DNA from: Neckera pumila
Lineage: Eukaryota; Streptophyta; Bryopsida; Hypnales; Neckeraceae
NCBI GenBank assembly: GCA_963969595.1
Contig: OZ018411.1
Span: 2,978,501-3,042,500 of the forward strand
Direction of reading: 5' to 3'
Length of the DNA stretch: 64,000 nucleotides
In this document: positions 1 to 11,960 of the stretch, one piece after another
Layout: every line of letters begins with the position of its first letter
Position numbering within the stretch: position 1 is the first letter of the stretch
Notes under the pieces: generated by a model
What the model saw: only the letters and a program-made list of their open reading frames with translations
Told to the model about the DNA's origin: nothing
Databases searched by the model: none
Program-made: the position numbers and the translations under genes

Positions 1-924
1 CTTCAATCTATATTAACATGTAATAACCTCCTACAGTAGAAGTCTACAAAATTGTTTCCCATTCAATAAAGGCAAATATCCCTTTTTCAACAACAATAAT
101 ATATACAAACTAGGCCAAATATTTTTTATAACAATAATGCATGGAGAGTTCACCATTTGTACAAAACTAAAATTACATGCATGCACCAAGACCACATTGA
201 TCTCTCCATCTTAGACAATAAGAATAGACATGAGATTTTTTGTTACAAGAAAACAACCAATACTATCTACATTGACTCCTTTGCACATACCATTGTGTGG
301 ACAAAGTTGCCCAAGCAAGTAAGTCCATTAACTACACAACATGTACTCTAAGTTCCATTGTTGATATAATTTGAGTAATCCAAGGAGTCGGCCCCTTCAC
401 ACACTATCTACTCCTCCCAAAAGTCATCCCATGAGCCTATGAGTCCTTCTAAAATGTAAAATAAATCATCCTCAAACTCATACAATTGATTTATTATCTT
501 GTTCAAAAATACTTGCTCCCAAAAACAACATGCTCAAGATCAATAAGTGACAATTTTAAATGCTTCAAAAATGTTGCAATCTATTTTGTACAAATTATTG
601 TTTAAAATTAAAAAAATTCAGAGAAAACAAACCCAAAAATTCATAAGCATACTAAATGCATCAATTACACATCTATCTAATAAAAATATACCTAATATTA
701 AAAGAAATATTTATATAATGTCTTCTTAAACTCTTCATAATATTGTTTGCATACCAAATCCAAACAAATATTATTCTGTATGTAAACAAGAACAAATAGG
801 GTATAATAATTATTATACCTTGCAACAAATCTAATAAATACTTGAGTAAGTTTTTGTGCTGAATATGTGATTTTAGAAACTTTAACAATGCAACTTAGAC
901 CCTTCATTGCTTTTGCATGCAGTA
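1..924. other. AT-rich gene-free stretch
   Basis: Only short chance reading frames occur on either strand and none resembles a known family. The composition is strongly A/T with many short poly-A and poly-T runs. I see no repeat termini here. Confidence 0.5.
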
Positions 925-1212
925 TCAAAGTAATAATTGCTTTGGTGTGATTGTGAAAGTACATAGCAAATTGCTAGTTGTTGAAAATTTTATCTCAAAG
1001 ATTTGGAAAGCTTGGAGCCATATATCATAAACCAATTTGATTTGTTGAAAATTGGCCATGGTGCAATGGTTTCCATTGTAGACATCTAGATGATATTGTA
1101 GAGCAAGTCTTTTGAGTGCTATTTTAATTTCTTCTTTGATAGTGCCTGATGCCATGCCCAAAGTAGAGTGTGGATCTAGCACTAAACTATGACCATAGGC
1201 TATAGCAATCAT
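925..1212 (-). pseudogene. J-domain (DnaJ-like) fragment, HPD changed to HLD
   Basis: The minus-strand frame contains a stretch resembling J-domain helix II (EEIKIALKRLALQYHLDV), followed by a loop and a helix III-like segment (ANFQQIKLVYDIW). J-domains carry an invariant His-Pro-Asp tripeptide between helices II and III that stimulates Hsp70 ATPase activity; here it reads His-Leu-Asp. Helix I, normally ending in a YxVLG-type motif, is only hinted at by LVLDPHSTLG. Beyond IW the frame continues into sequence with no family resemblance. No neighbouring exon was found. I infer a decayed fragment of a co-chaperone gene; a diverged J-like protein is possible but less likely. The identification rests on about 50 residues. 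Confidence 0.5.
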
Positions 1213-1616
1213 TTCACAGGCTTATAGCTAGTTGATGTTTTTCTTTCTTACACTAGAATTTGCACTCAGAATTGACAAAGATACTAGAAGCTTGCCCTAA
1301 AATAGAATTTGGCAAACATGGTTTGTTTTCAAAAAAAATTGTCACTCCTTTGTGCTTTCAAAAAGCTGCTTCATCCTCATGTAACTCAAACTGAGTACTC
1401 ATTGAAATATGAAAAGAATACTAAACCTACCAATTAACAAAAGATTAAAAAATTATAAAGATAAACTTTATTTTTGGATAAAGAAAAAATATTATTTTTT
1501 TTTGAGAAACTAAGTGTATGATTACAACTTTGCTTCTTATAAATGCTACAACACCAACCAAATGCCACAACAACAGAGGTGGATCTACCTTTGTAAAAAT
1601 GATCAAAACTATGAGC

Positions 1617-2532
1617 TAATTCCCTAAAGGCCCAAGTGTTCCCCCTTTTACAAATTAAAATTCAGATGTGTCCCTAAGATTTCAATTTTTTGCATGATTT
1701 TTTGAAATTTATCTTAAAAATAAAAAACCAAATTAACTTTCTTGAAATATGAATTTTATTCCAATTGATGCCCAACAGCAAAAGTGATGCCCCATTGAGC
1801 TCAAAATGCTCTACTTGGGCAACCAAAAAAATCACAAGAATTCAAAATTAAATTTTAAATTTCTTTTCTAAAAGAAAATAATTTTTTCTATATAGAAAGA
1901 TTTGATTCATTTTATTTAGATTAGTAATGATAAATTTATGAAGATTCTTGACTTTTAGGCAATCAAGGCATCTTATTCTAAACATAATTCATAGGATTTA
2001 TTTTTGAGTTAAATTTTCTCAGTTTAAAAAAAGGCTCTGTATGGTTTTGTATTCTTTATAGAACAATTTCACCATTTGGAATTAGTGTAAATTAATTTCA
2101 TCTTAGAACTATAATTGATTTACTTTTTCATTCTATCACTTACCTATTTCTATCTATAATTCCTTTCAACATGAAAATTAAGTATTTTTTTTTAATTGAT
2201 TTTTAAGAAATTCAATTAGATTCTTAATCATAAATTTTTCAAATTCAAAATCCACATTGCAAAACTTTTGAAATATGAAGATTTAAAGCCTTATAATCAA
2301 GTCAAGCAAGGTGCAAAAAAAAATCATTTCATCATTTTGGAAGCAAATATATTGCAATCTACTTGGCTAAAATTTTTTAAATTACTTTTGCACATTTTGA
2401 TAATAGTTTAGTGCACAATCCTAAGTTCAATATGCAAAAAATACCAATATTTTTTGAAAGTTTTGTATCTTGCAATAGAAATGGCAGTTTTGAGTATTTT
2501 CTGACCCCCAAAAAACATTGGGTCTTTAATCA
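1617..2532. repeat. Degenerate TTAA-type inverted-repeat element
   Basis: The left edge reads TTCCCTAAAGGCCCAAG and the right edge TTGGGTCTTTAATCATT, a worn version of the CCCTAAAGG-type ends seen elsewhere. The interior resembles the interior of the unit at 10371-11493 in the same order (a block ending near GCCCAA, then a TTTATATTAGTGATGA-like block). It contains no coding region. Boundaries are approximate. Confidence 0.4.
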
Positions 2533-3355
2533 TTACCGGGTAAATGTTTTGGAATGCAAAAACAAAATAGAAAATAAACTTTAGAGATTACTACATGAAT
2601 ATGAAGAAAGTAGTAGCAAAAGAAGAAAAGAAGACAAAGAAAAACACTCAAGGTAGGGGTGCTTGAAATATAGCACTCAGGTTGTAGTTTGGAAATATCA
2701 CAAAATAAAAGTAGATTGTATAGTTTACTTGAATGTAGACAACAACGCAATTGCGTATAAACATTTATATGATTATTTTAGAATACTTATGTAGTCAATA
2801 TATCTCATTTACCCCCTAAAGGGCCAAGGCCTTTTTTCTGCCAAAAAACACTCAAAACGCCATATCTATAGCAAAGAGTTAAAAGACTTGGAATTTTTTT
2901 TTTCAAATCTAACCGTAGGATCTTACACCTAACTAGTATGAGAATATGTGGAAAAAATTTCAGAATTTTTGACCGCACAGATTGCAAGATATCTGCATTT
3001 AAAGTGAAAAAAAAAAGTTTTTTAGCACATTGTGGGACTAGATTTTTTGACTTTGAACATTTTTAACTTAAAATTTTTGCACTACAAAGTTTTGAGCTTT
3101 AAATCTTTATAGTGGAGAATTGAGTTAAGAGTCTAGGAAAAAAAAATTCAAAAAAACTTAATTATCATTCTTAAAAGAATTGTTAAATAGAAGTAGGTAC
3201 AACATAGAATTAAAATCTAAAATATTAATATATTTTAGATGGAATTAAAATGCACTAATCCCAATGGTGAGATTGTTCTAACAAGTAAATCAAACCTTGT
3301 AAAAAGAAATGTGAAAAATTGAAAAAATTGCATTCAGAAATGCATCCTACAAGTT

Positions 3356-5235
3356 ACATTAGAGAAAAATTCAGCCCACGGGAGGGCTGCTCCAAGTTGA
3401 CATGCCATGCTATTTCATATGGCCCGTCAACTTAGGAAATTGTCCTTGGTGAGCAGTCAAATTTTGCAGATCTTTTTTTTTTTTTTAAGTTTTTTTTTTT
3501 TTAAGATTAATTTTCTTTTTTTCTTTTTTAGATTTAAAATTCTTGGTATGAATCCTTGAATTCAATAATCTACTACTGCTATATATATAGGTTGACACTT
3601 TTGCTACTTACAAGCAAATAGACTTCCTAGTTATAGATATTTGTGAACATAAATAATAGTGAATAAAGGGAAACCTATATTCTCAAACCAGCACATTAGC
3701 TGCCTGGCAACATACTGTTAGTTACCTGCTCCATGACAGGCTACGGACAACTGGAAGAAGCAACTCGCATACACAGTTCTTTGATGAGCCCTGGGGTTCG
3801 TATCAAAGCATAATCAGCATTATTATAAGGGAAAATACGACGGTCATATTGGAGCTTGTGCCTTAATTGAGAAAGTTAACACAGGCCTTGGGGTACTGCT
3901 GTGACTTGAGATTGCCGCCCTCCAACCGGCCCTATGCTAAGTTTTGAAAAGTATCCAAAAGCAACAAAATTCACAAGCTGCTCCTTGCTTAGGCCTTGTT
4001 CAAAGTGAGACTGGATTGTTCTTGCCTTTGTGTAAGCTTGCTTCTGGAAGTGTATGAGCGTTGGAGCTTCACATTATCATTACAATGGTGCTAGGGTCAC
4101 ATATCAGCGGCCAACAGGTTATGACTTATTCTGCAGTGATTTTTGTATGAAAAATTCATACTAACGTTTCTAACGTTGGTCTTTTTGAGTAGGATGGGAG
4201 AATTTTTTTTCTCAGGTGAATTACAATAACAAGTAGTGACGATCTGTAGACACCTTGTGTACACCGAATAGCAAACTAACGGGCTACTGGTTGGCATGGC
4301 CATAGGTGAGGATCGTCACCTCCTGGAAAAATTCTTTTTCGAGAATTCCAAACGACTATTTTTTGTGAAGAAAAGAACAGCAGAGTCAAGCAACTCATAG
4401 TGTTTGTGTTGTTGCATGTGGTTCTTTTTTGCAATTACTCAGATTCTTTTGTCGAAGGAGGTCGATCTATTCAAATCGATGTTGTGATATTGCCTGTTGC
4501 TATATTAGGGTTTCGGCCAAGACTCAGTTAATCAGGTTGCATACAAAGATAGCATATAGGTGCTTAACTTTGGTTGGATTACACTATACTTGGAGGTTTC
4601 CTTCTTTCTCTTATCTTGTACCTTGAAGTTTCTGGAAACTCCCGGTGTATTATGCGGTCTGGCTTGAGCAAATGTTCCGAGCGTCTGGCTTGAGTGAATG
4701 ATCTGAGCTTCTGGCTTGAGGGATTGATCTGATTACAAGTACTAAGCTGTATTAGATTAGGATCTAAATGAAGATTAGATCTGATCTAAGTTAAATGGCT
4801 GGATTACAACTCAAGCTACAGAGTAACAACAGAAACATCAGATATAGCATAACAAGCCGAATTTACATTTAGGCTTCATTTGTTACACTAAAATAATCTT
4901 TGCTGATGGTTATGTAACTAGCTTTCTTTGTAAAAAAGACTGAGTTCAGGTTTTCTGTAAAAGAAAACAAGGATGAATCATAAGTGACAGACTTGGAGAA
5001 AGAGTTTCAAAAGGGATGCCGAATCTACCTTGAATCGATCAAGGAAGTACCTAAAAGAACATTTTTTTAATTAATTTTTTACTCACAAATTTCAGTTCCT
5101 GCACCACTGTCACAACAGAAACTGCTGCGCGGAAATAGGGGAAAAAACATTTTTTCAGCCCCGAAAAACACTATTTCACGGTCCTTCGGAGCCCTGTGGA
5201 ACAGCAATCCAAAGGTCTGAAATTTTCTCTAATGT
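3356..5235. mobile_element. Nested insert with inverted ends ACATTAGAGAAAA
   Basis: The unit begins ACATTAGAGAAAAATTCAG and ends CTGAAATTTTCTCTAATGT, which is its reverse complement with one change. It lies inside the 2808-5603 element at a point where the related copy at 53995-54808 has no extra sequence. It contains a TATATATATA box near 3580 and a 26-bp tandem repeat at 4659-4736. No transposase or reverse transcriptase reading frame is visible. A non-autonomous DNA element is the simplest reading, but a rearranged retroelement fragment cannot be excluded. Confidence 0.45.
4659..4736. repeat. Three copies of a 26-bp tandem repeat
   Basis: Units start at 4659, 4685 and 4711, each beginning CTGGCTTGAG. 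The spacing is exactly 26 bp and the units differ by several substitutions. Confidence 0.85.
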
Positions 5236-6259
5236 TTTTTTCAAGAAGATGCTTTAATTGCCCAAAAAACAAGAATGTCCATAACTTTCTCATAACAAAT
5301 CCAAATGAAATGAATCAAAGCTTTCCAAATAGAAAAAAAATATAATCTATGAGAAAATTTAAAAAAATTTGAATTTCATTTGTTTTTGCTGCCCGGGTTG
5401 CCCCCCGTCCCCTTGTTTGAGCTTATTTGGTCATAACTGTTGTTCCCGGGCACCAATTGTGAAAAAAATTATATTCCCACAAAGCTTATCAGTTTTTCTA
5501 TTTCCAAAAAAAATTCAAAAAATCACAACAAAATTTCAGCCCGTAGGTACCTATCCGAAAACACATTTGTTCCTCGAAGGGACAATGGTCCTTTAGGAGT
5601 TAAATACATAAAAGAACTAAATTTAGTCCCTTAATAATATTTTGGATCATTGTTACTTATCCAATCTAAAATATTCAACAAATAGAGCTATTTTTATAAC
5701 TCATAGGGCTTTCATTATTTTTTAATCCAAAAATATAGCTATGATGAGTTTTAGCATTTCCAAAATCAAATCATGGTCACCAATCTTGATTTTAGATTAA
5801 TATTTATTTGATTTTAATAATATAAGGTCAACACCCAAGTATTTACACAATTATAAAGGAGCACTTGCAAAAAATACTTGTACGGAGTATTATTTTTTGT
5901 CTCTTTTTTCAAAACAATTTGTTTTTTGGTCATAACTTTGCATTATGGTTTTAAATGACTTAAGATTTAGAAATAATATCCTAATGACTATTATACATAT
6001 TGAATAATCATATTTTAATTTTAAAAAATGTTTTATTATCTAATAATAGCCCCAATTGAATGTCATTCTTGCCAATTTAGAGAAGTAGTGCTATTTCTAG
6101 CCCCTTAAAACAAATCAGGAGCTAAAATTTAGAGTGGTTGGTCTTTTGGTAGATTAGAAGCTATGATATAAAGGAATCCAGTTTCAAAAGAAAAACTTAA
6201 TTGGCAAAAATGCCCAATACAATTTACTCCTGCATTCCTATAGTGCGTGCCCTCTTTTG

Positions 6260-6484
6260 TGAATTGACCCCTTCATTTCCCTTGCAGTTTGCCATTTGGA
6301 AAAATGCTGGAATTTTTTATTTGCCACCCATGATAAAATTTGAAAATTTTGAATTCATATTTGGAACTGAAGGCCTCAAGTTAGGCAGGAGGGAAGAAAA
6401 AATACAAAATTTACAAGGCACAAAATTGGGGGCAATTTTTCACATTCATTTATCCTTGACTGGATAATGAAGGGGTCAATTCAC
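6260..6484. mobile_element. 225-bp MITE-like inverted-repeat unit
   Basis: The left end TGAATTGACCCCTTCATTT is matched inverted by the right end ATGAAGGGGTCAATTCA. The unit has no coding capacity. Its size and ends suggest a small non-autonomous DNA transposon. No clear target-site duplication was recognised. Confidence 0.6.
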
Positions 6485-6561
6485 CCCAACCCACAACACA
6501 TGATGAATATAACTTACTAGTACAGCTAAGCACAGATCTACAAGCGCAATTGTAAGTGGGA

Positions 6562-6892
6562 GGTAAGGTAACAGGCTCTGAAATCATATAGGCTCTAAAA
6601 TTGCCCACCCTATTCAAATGTACATTGCTTGTACATGTTACTATTCATAGCTTTCAACAATGTACAAACAATATACATTTCAGGAAATGGGCGATTTTAG
6701 AGCCCTATGCCACTTCAACTTCAATATTTCATAACGAATTCCAAAAGCTCCAAAAAATATGAAACGACTTGGGTTAGAACCAATTCCTCTTGTCTTTCAA
6801 GGAAAAGTTACTGAAAAATATTTCGAGACATTTCACCTCCCCAAAATTCAGTTTCAGCTCCTAGGTGGGCGATCTCTGAACCTGTTACCTTA
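6562..6892. mobile_element. MITE with GGTAAGGTAACAGG ends
   Basis: The left end GTAAGGTAACAGGCTCTG is mirrored at the right by CTGAACCTGTTACCTTAC. The interior block around TACATTGCTTGTACATGTT recurs near 44760 (TACATTGTTTGTACATGTT) within the unit at 44456-45357, so it is a dispersed family. About 330 bp, non-coding. Confidence 0.6.
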
Positions 6893-7135
6893 CTGCTTGT
6901 GAAAGCACACCGTGTTGTTGTGAAACAACAATAAATCTACTACAGTGAAATTCAATTCCTCATCTTGTGGATCCAGATTCTTTTTATACCCGAAGAAACA
7001 GAAATGAAATTGTCATTCTCAGTTTCTGTGGTATTCACGCTGCATCAGAGATATCCTAAATCTTAAAACATTTTAAGAACATAGGCTCTGGGCCCATCTA
7101 GCTCAGTTGAACGTGAGCTAGAGAAAGTAACTACT

Positions 7136-7906
7136 GTAACTGGGTGATTGCAAGAAACACTTGTCCTATTTTTTGTCGCCTTGCCCTTAAAAATTGGCTT
7201 TTTGTTCATAATTTTTGCATTGTTTGTTCATTTGGCATGAAATTTGGAATGAAGGTAGATGCTAAAGTTGTAGACCTTGAGTAATTTTTTCAAATTTTTT
7301 CAAACTAGTTTAGTATTTTTAAATTGCCCCCAATTGGGTGTCTACCTTGGCCATTTTGGAGGTTTTTAGTCCTATTTTTGACCCAAAAATGCAAATTTGA
7401 AGCCACAAATTGGACATGATGGAGGTCTACTAACATTACAAAGGCTGACCATGAGTTTTTATGAAAATAGCAACATGTCAGTTGCACACATGGAGTCAAA
7501 GTGACCTTCCTTTGTGCAAAAGCTACAAAGAAGAAAAAAATTTCTTGCATGAATTTTTTGGTGTAATGCGAGCGTAGTCTTTTCTAGCAAAATGGCTTTT
7601 TTTATGGATTTTTTTTTTAATTATTAAAAATAAAAATCTCCACAGCCCCCTTTTCTGCTATTTTCTGCTCCAAGTGACTTCTGCAGTACTTTGTAGTAGT
7701 CCGTAGTACTGCATAGTACAGCATAGTACTAAATCAATGGTTCAGATTTGCAGGCGCCTTGAATCAATGGTTCAGATTTCCCGGGGCGCTTCTAAAACGT
7801 AGTATTAGTAGTACTGCATAGTACTGCATAGTACTGCTAGTCCTATGGCCCAAAAACGCAGTTTTGACGGAAAAACTTGCAGTGTTTCTTGCAACTACCC
7901 AACTCA
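7136..7906. mobile_element. TIR element, GGGTGATTGCAAGAAACAC family
   Basis: The left terminus reads CTGGGTGATTGCAAGAAACAC and the right terminus is an inverted match (GTTTCTTGCAACTACCCAA). The element at 41824-42858 has the same ends and a shared subterminal block around TTGTTCATAATTTTTGCAT. A related left-end fragment also appears near 5866-5960. It is non-coding, with an internal AGTACT-rich segment. Its right end abuts the last codons of the alpha2delta-like gene at 7904. Confidence 0.6.
7688..7845. repeat. AGTACT-rich repetitive segment with duplicated 19-mer
   Basis: Palindromic AGTACT hexamers recur many times, separated by GCAT. The phrase AATCAATGGTTCAGATTT occurs twice. The whole segment lies inside the 7136-7906 element and could fold on itself. 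Confidence 0.7.
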
Positions 7907-10130
7907 GGTTCCAACTCTCAAATCCGAATCTACCAAGCCCTTGGTTCGTTCCGTATTGCTCGGGGGATTGATTGCGTCATGACGACCACCCCATCTCCAT
8001 GTGCGGTTAGGTCTACAGCAGCAACAGACTATGGTACAGATAACTGCAACTATAATCAACAGAACAAATATACCACCAAATATGAATGCATACCAATACT
8101 TGGGCCATATTTCTGCTTTCTTCTTACGCGGCATGCTAAAGGGTGCAGTGCTAGGCGATATGCTAACCTTGCATGAACCACAACAACCTATATTTGCGTC
8201 AGGTGATGTTGTGTTCCCAAAAGGAAATCCTTGCTCGATGGCAGTGTCAAGGCCTGGGCATGCATCCGTCTGCAAACAACCATAGCCACATGCTTTAGAG
8301 GAGTTCAATGTGCATCAGAGGGGGAGTAACAATTAATGAGATAAACGACGAGAGTGGATTCATCTTTGAAGGACTGAGCGAGTTTTCGTGATTTTGAACG
8401 ACCAATTCGATTCAAGATCATATTGTGAAAAATAATAATTCAGACGGGGTTCAGCTTTTATATCACCAGAACAGTCGAGAGCACTGCGTGTGCTGGGTCA
8501 AAAAATATATAGAATTGACCATTAGAAAGTCCTTATATGATCCACTCAGAAAGACTAAAAGAAACAATACGTCACATTTGAACCTTTGGTCCTGTGGGGG
8601 TTAATTTGTGCTTATATCTTAACACGACCTTATTCCATTTTCTGAAGCAACTAAGTAGAGCCCTAGACATGAGCATGTGAGAGGAGTAATTCTGAAGGCC
8701 ACTCTCATCTTGAACACTCTCATCTTGAACTTACATGGTCTAAGCAGACATTCGTATTCAGGTCTACAGTACTGTCGAATATTTTTCCTGGATCATGATT
8801 TCCAGCCTCCTCCACGATTGAAGCAAATTGGATGGTGGGAAATTGTTGCTCCACTTTTTTTTCCGAAGATATCCAAGCCCACAACACACCAATTACCCTC
8901 CATTGGGCCCAAAAGCTGTGTTCAGAACAGAGAATTCAGAAGACGGAAGATGAAATCAAAGTGCAAATCTTGCTCGATCTAAGCAACATTAGTCGTTCTG
9001 AGCAGATTGCGGAACAGCTACGAAAATGATGCTCGCTACCAAACTATCTAAAAAATGAGACCAAGGTACACCAAAATACATACAATCTGTGACTGACAAT
9101 CGTACTAAAGCCCTTGGTTTACTAAGGGCCCGACTCATGTCAAGGTGTGAGCCAACCTCAAGGGATAAGGGTTGAGTTAACTCACTTGCTTTACAAAGAG
9201 TCAAGGTGTGAGCATCGATTCCACTGAAGTCCTGACATTGTGGTCCAAAATCAGTTGCATTCTTCATGAAACTGATGTGCAGTTTGCCGAGGAAACAGTA
9301 ATACGATTGCAAACCGTACAACGGATTACTTGACCTGTTATCTGGGATTTCCTCCAGGGAGGCTCGAATAGCTGTATTGCATGTGCGGTGATTGTCTTGT
9401 ACGAAAACTGTACACAAACAAATTCATGTTGGGGGTTGCGGAAAGACTCAGGCCAGCTATGTCTTGATATTGCTGACCACCAATGAGGGCAATGACCACC
9501 TGCACTCAAAAATAGTCCAAAGTCAACATAGGATGCAAGGGAGATTAAATGACAAAAATGATAATACGGTCTACAATGAACTCAGCATGAAGTACATGCT
9601 GAACAACTCAGGGACAGAGACGGATGAGAAAAAAACTAGAAAACCTTAAGATAAGTTGGTGGAATTGTCAAATTTGAAGACGTCAGTTGGTCTATTTGAC
9701 TGATTGTGGCATTGATAGCGTCGTTGGTGTGTGTGGAATTGGGATCACCTTTGCTTCCAATAGCGACAACAGCTGTGATCGAGGCTGTCATTGATCTTAA
9801 TCAGCTTTTGGATTGATACATCCGTGCTTTATTATATTTCATGGCAACATTCAGCTGTTTGATTCCAGCTCCATCAAAACACACAAAGGTGACATAGTCT
9901 TCGTCTTCCGTAAGAGTGTCCAAAATTTTCAGGACAGTTGTTATAGCTTTGCTGACATAAGTTTCGTCGTTTGTACCGCTGATCGTGCCACACATGTTCA
10001 GTCCAGTGTCTATGAGCACTGTGACAACCTTGGGAATATATGTCGATTGGAGGTACCTGCCAGGACCAAGGAAAGATTTGGACTTCAATTGGAAAGCAAG
10101 CATGCCCATGCTACGACCAAATATAAACAA
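7904..10130 (-). pseudogene. Alpha2delta-like VWA/Cache membrane protein gene, degenerate
   Basis: Reading the minus strand, the exons in order are as follows. 10130 to about 9807 holds a VWA start (KVVTVLIDTGLNM, then TTVLKILDTLTEDEDYVTF). 9772-9645 follows, then 9499 to about 9195 with VVIALIGGQ and a Cache-type SNPLYGLQSYYCFLGKLH block. A last exon from 8269 to 7904 carries Cys-rich CCGSC, a basic RKKK and a membrane segment (residues YAFIFGGIFVLLIIVAVICT) before a CCCC cluster. VWA plus Cache plus a C-terminal helix is the layout of calcium-channel alpha2delta-like proteins. The metal-binding DxSxS of VWA domains is replaced by DTGLN. A one-base shift near 9365 separates the VVIALIGGQ frame from the NPLYGL frame. 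I infer a decayed gene, or at best one that no longer binds metal. Exon limits between 9195 and 8269 are unclear. Confidence 0.6.
8385..8610. repeat. Copy of the GATCATATTGTGAAAAATA repeat
   Basis: The block GATCATATTGTGAAAAATA and the phrase TATCACCAGAA recur near 26560 and 53355, flanking the DUF72 gene and its copy. The right edge here is GGTCCTGTGGGGGTTAA, matching inverted the TTAACCCCCACAGGAC start near 53310. It belongs to the TTAA-ended group, and the copy lies in the intronic region of the alpha2delta-like gene. Confidence 0.5.
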
Positions 10131-10370
10131 GTTTAAGAAAAAATCTACTACAACTATGATTCCTATTATGATAACATCACCTAAACGTGTATGGCTAAGA
10201 GTTTGAGCATGGTTCCCATGATTGAACTTGAAAGCTTTTGTTGTAGCTTGTTGGTAGTTCTAAAGGGATTCTAGATTCTCTTATAATGCATTTTTTGAAC
10301 ATTGTATGAATAAACTCTGACTTTTTAAAGTGCTAAAAATAGATAAGTTTAAAATTGAGGTTTTGCCATT

Positions 10371-11493
10371 TTAACCCTTAAACTCCCATTTTAACCCTTA
10401 AACTCCCATTGTCCCTTTGGGCGACAAAATGGATTTCCAACAGGCTCCTATGGTTTCAATTTTTGCGGTGAATTTTTGAATTTTTTTGTAAAGAGAGGAA
10501 ATCACATTGGTTTTTTGGAAATATATTTTTTATTTCATTCGATGCATGGATAGGCGAATGTTATGCTACTCAAAGCCCAAAATGGAGTTTGTTGGGCAGT
10601 ACAAAAAATATTACAAAAAGTCAAAATAAAATTTTTATTCTCATAGAAAGTGTTTTTGTCTACACGGAAAGATTTGGTATATTCTATTTATATTAGTGAT
10701 GAGAAAATTATGAACAATCTTGTTTTTTAAGCATCTTCTTGAAAAAGTAACTTGTAGGATTCAATTTTGAATGCAATTTTTACAATTAAAAAATAAACTT
10801 GCATTGGATTTGATTAGCTTATTGAAACACTCTTACCATTGGGATCAATGATTTTTAGTTCCATTATAATGCTATTAGCGGTTTTGTTTTTCTTTCAATC
10901 TTTAACCTACTTCTTTTTGTTTAAAAAAAATTAATGAGTGAAAATTAATTGTTTTTAGAAAAAAAATTCCTTGTAGACTATCAATTCAGTTTTTCAACAT
11001 AAAAAATTAGAATTTCAAAGTTTATAGTGCAAAAACTTTTAGCTATGAAGATTCAAAGCCATAAAAAATAAATTCAAACAAGATGCAAAAAAACAAATTT
11101 CTTCACTTCAAATGCAAATATCTTGCAATCCAACTGGTCAAAGTTTTTTCCACATATTTTTAAACTAGTCTAGTATAGGATCCTATGGTTAAATATGCAA
11201 AACAAACAATTCTAAATTTTTTTGCACTTTGCAACAGAAATAGTAGTTTTGAGTGGTTGTCAATGAACAAAATGCCTTGGAAGTTTAACAATTATGCAAG
11301 AATCTGGATGGGATGGTTTTGCAAATAGGTCACAATTGGATGTTGTTACCTTAATCCTTGAAGATGCCAAAGACCAAAGGTATCCAATGGATGATTTCAT
11401 TGTTCACTGAAGAATTAAAGAATACACCTATTAGTCCAATAATTTTGGTGACTACCGTCCTTTGTCAAGGAGGATGCGTCCTTCAAGGGTTAA
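10371..11493. repeat. TTAA-type inverted-repeat element with doubled left end
   Basis: The left terminus TTAACCCTTAAACTCCCAT is present twice in tandem (10371 and 10391). The right terminus is GTCCTTCAAGGGTTAA. An internal alternative end (CCTTGGAAGTTTAA, near 11285) suggests a smaller unit extended by later sequence. The interior resembles the 1617-2532 unit. Non-coding. Confidence 0.5.
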
Positions 11494-11739
11494 TGAAATG
11501 CAAAGGGGACATGTGAGCTCAAAACCAGTGTATCAAGATTATATGATCTACTCCATAAATTAGAGTGCTAATAGTGAGTGTGCAATTAGGGAGGATAGAG
11601 TTTTTTCTTCATCACTACTGTGCACCAGTTCTACGGTGTCAAAACACTGCATCAGCATCAACGCTCGATGTCGCAGTTTATGGTCCTGCAATGCACCTAT
11701 CCACTTTCAAAATCACAGTGTATGTGTGCATTCGTTTTA

Positions 11740-11960
11740 GAAATTGACTAGTGTGCCTTGTGCCGTTGCCACAACGTAAAATTAATTTCTAATTTTCTAA
11801 TTTATACTAAAAACTTTGAACTTCAATATATTTCACACTGTCATTCCAAATGCTACGAAACAAAGCCCATCCACCCTTCCTTGCCAAGAGCTTTCCTATG
11901 GTACCAAGAACACGACCAAAATCAAAGTAAAAGTATTTTTCTAATTTTTTGATCCAATAC
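11740..11960. repeat. Dispersed repeat shared with 41140-41420
   Basis: Several blocks occur in both places: GTGCCGTTG, ACGACCAAAATCAAAGTAAA, and an AGAGCTTTCC..GGTACCAA block near a CACGAAACCAAGC-like phrase. The block order differs between the two copies, so at least one is rearranged. Function unknown. Confidence 0.5.

Larger units (their letters stand above)
2808..5603. repeat. TTAA-type inverted-repeat element carrying a nested insert
   Basis: The left end is TTTACCCCCTAAAGGGCC and the right end GGTCCTTTAGGAGTTAA, which are inverted copies of each other. The left 550 bp and right 370 bp align with the two halves of the compact 814-bp copy at 53995-54808. That copy shares the blocks near TATAGCAAAGAG, GAGCTTTAAATCTTTAT and AAGAAGATGCTTTAATTG. 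The middle 1.9 kb has no counterpart there and is listed separately as an insert. Confidence 0.6.

Noticed and set aside
3570..4640. Solo LTR of a retrotransposon
   Set aside because: A TATA box and some repeats are present, but no TG...CA ends, primer-binding site or target duplication could be shown; inverted ends fit better.
7088..7140. tRNA-like phrase TCTAGCTCAGTTGAACG
   Set aside because: It resembles a tRNA A box/D arm, but no anticodon arm, T arm (GGTTCGA) or acceptor pairing follows.
9813..10136. 107-residue plus-strand frame
   Set aside because: It is the antisense shadow of the VWA exon on the minus strand.
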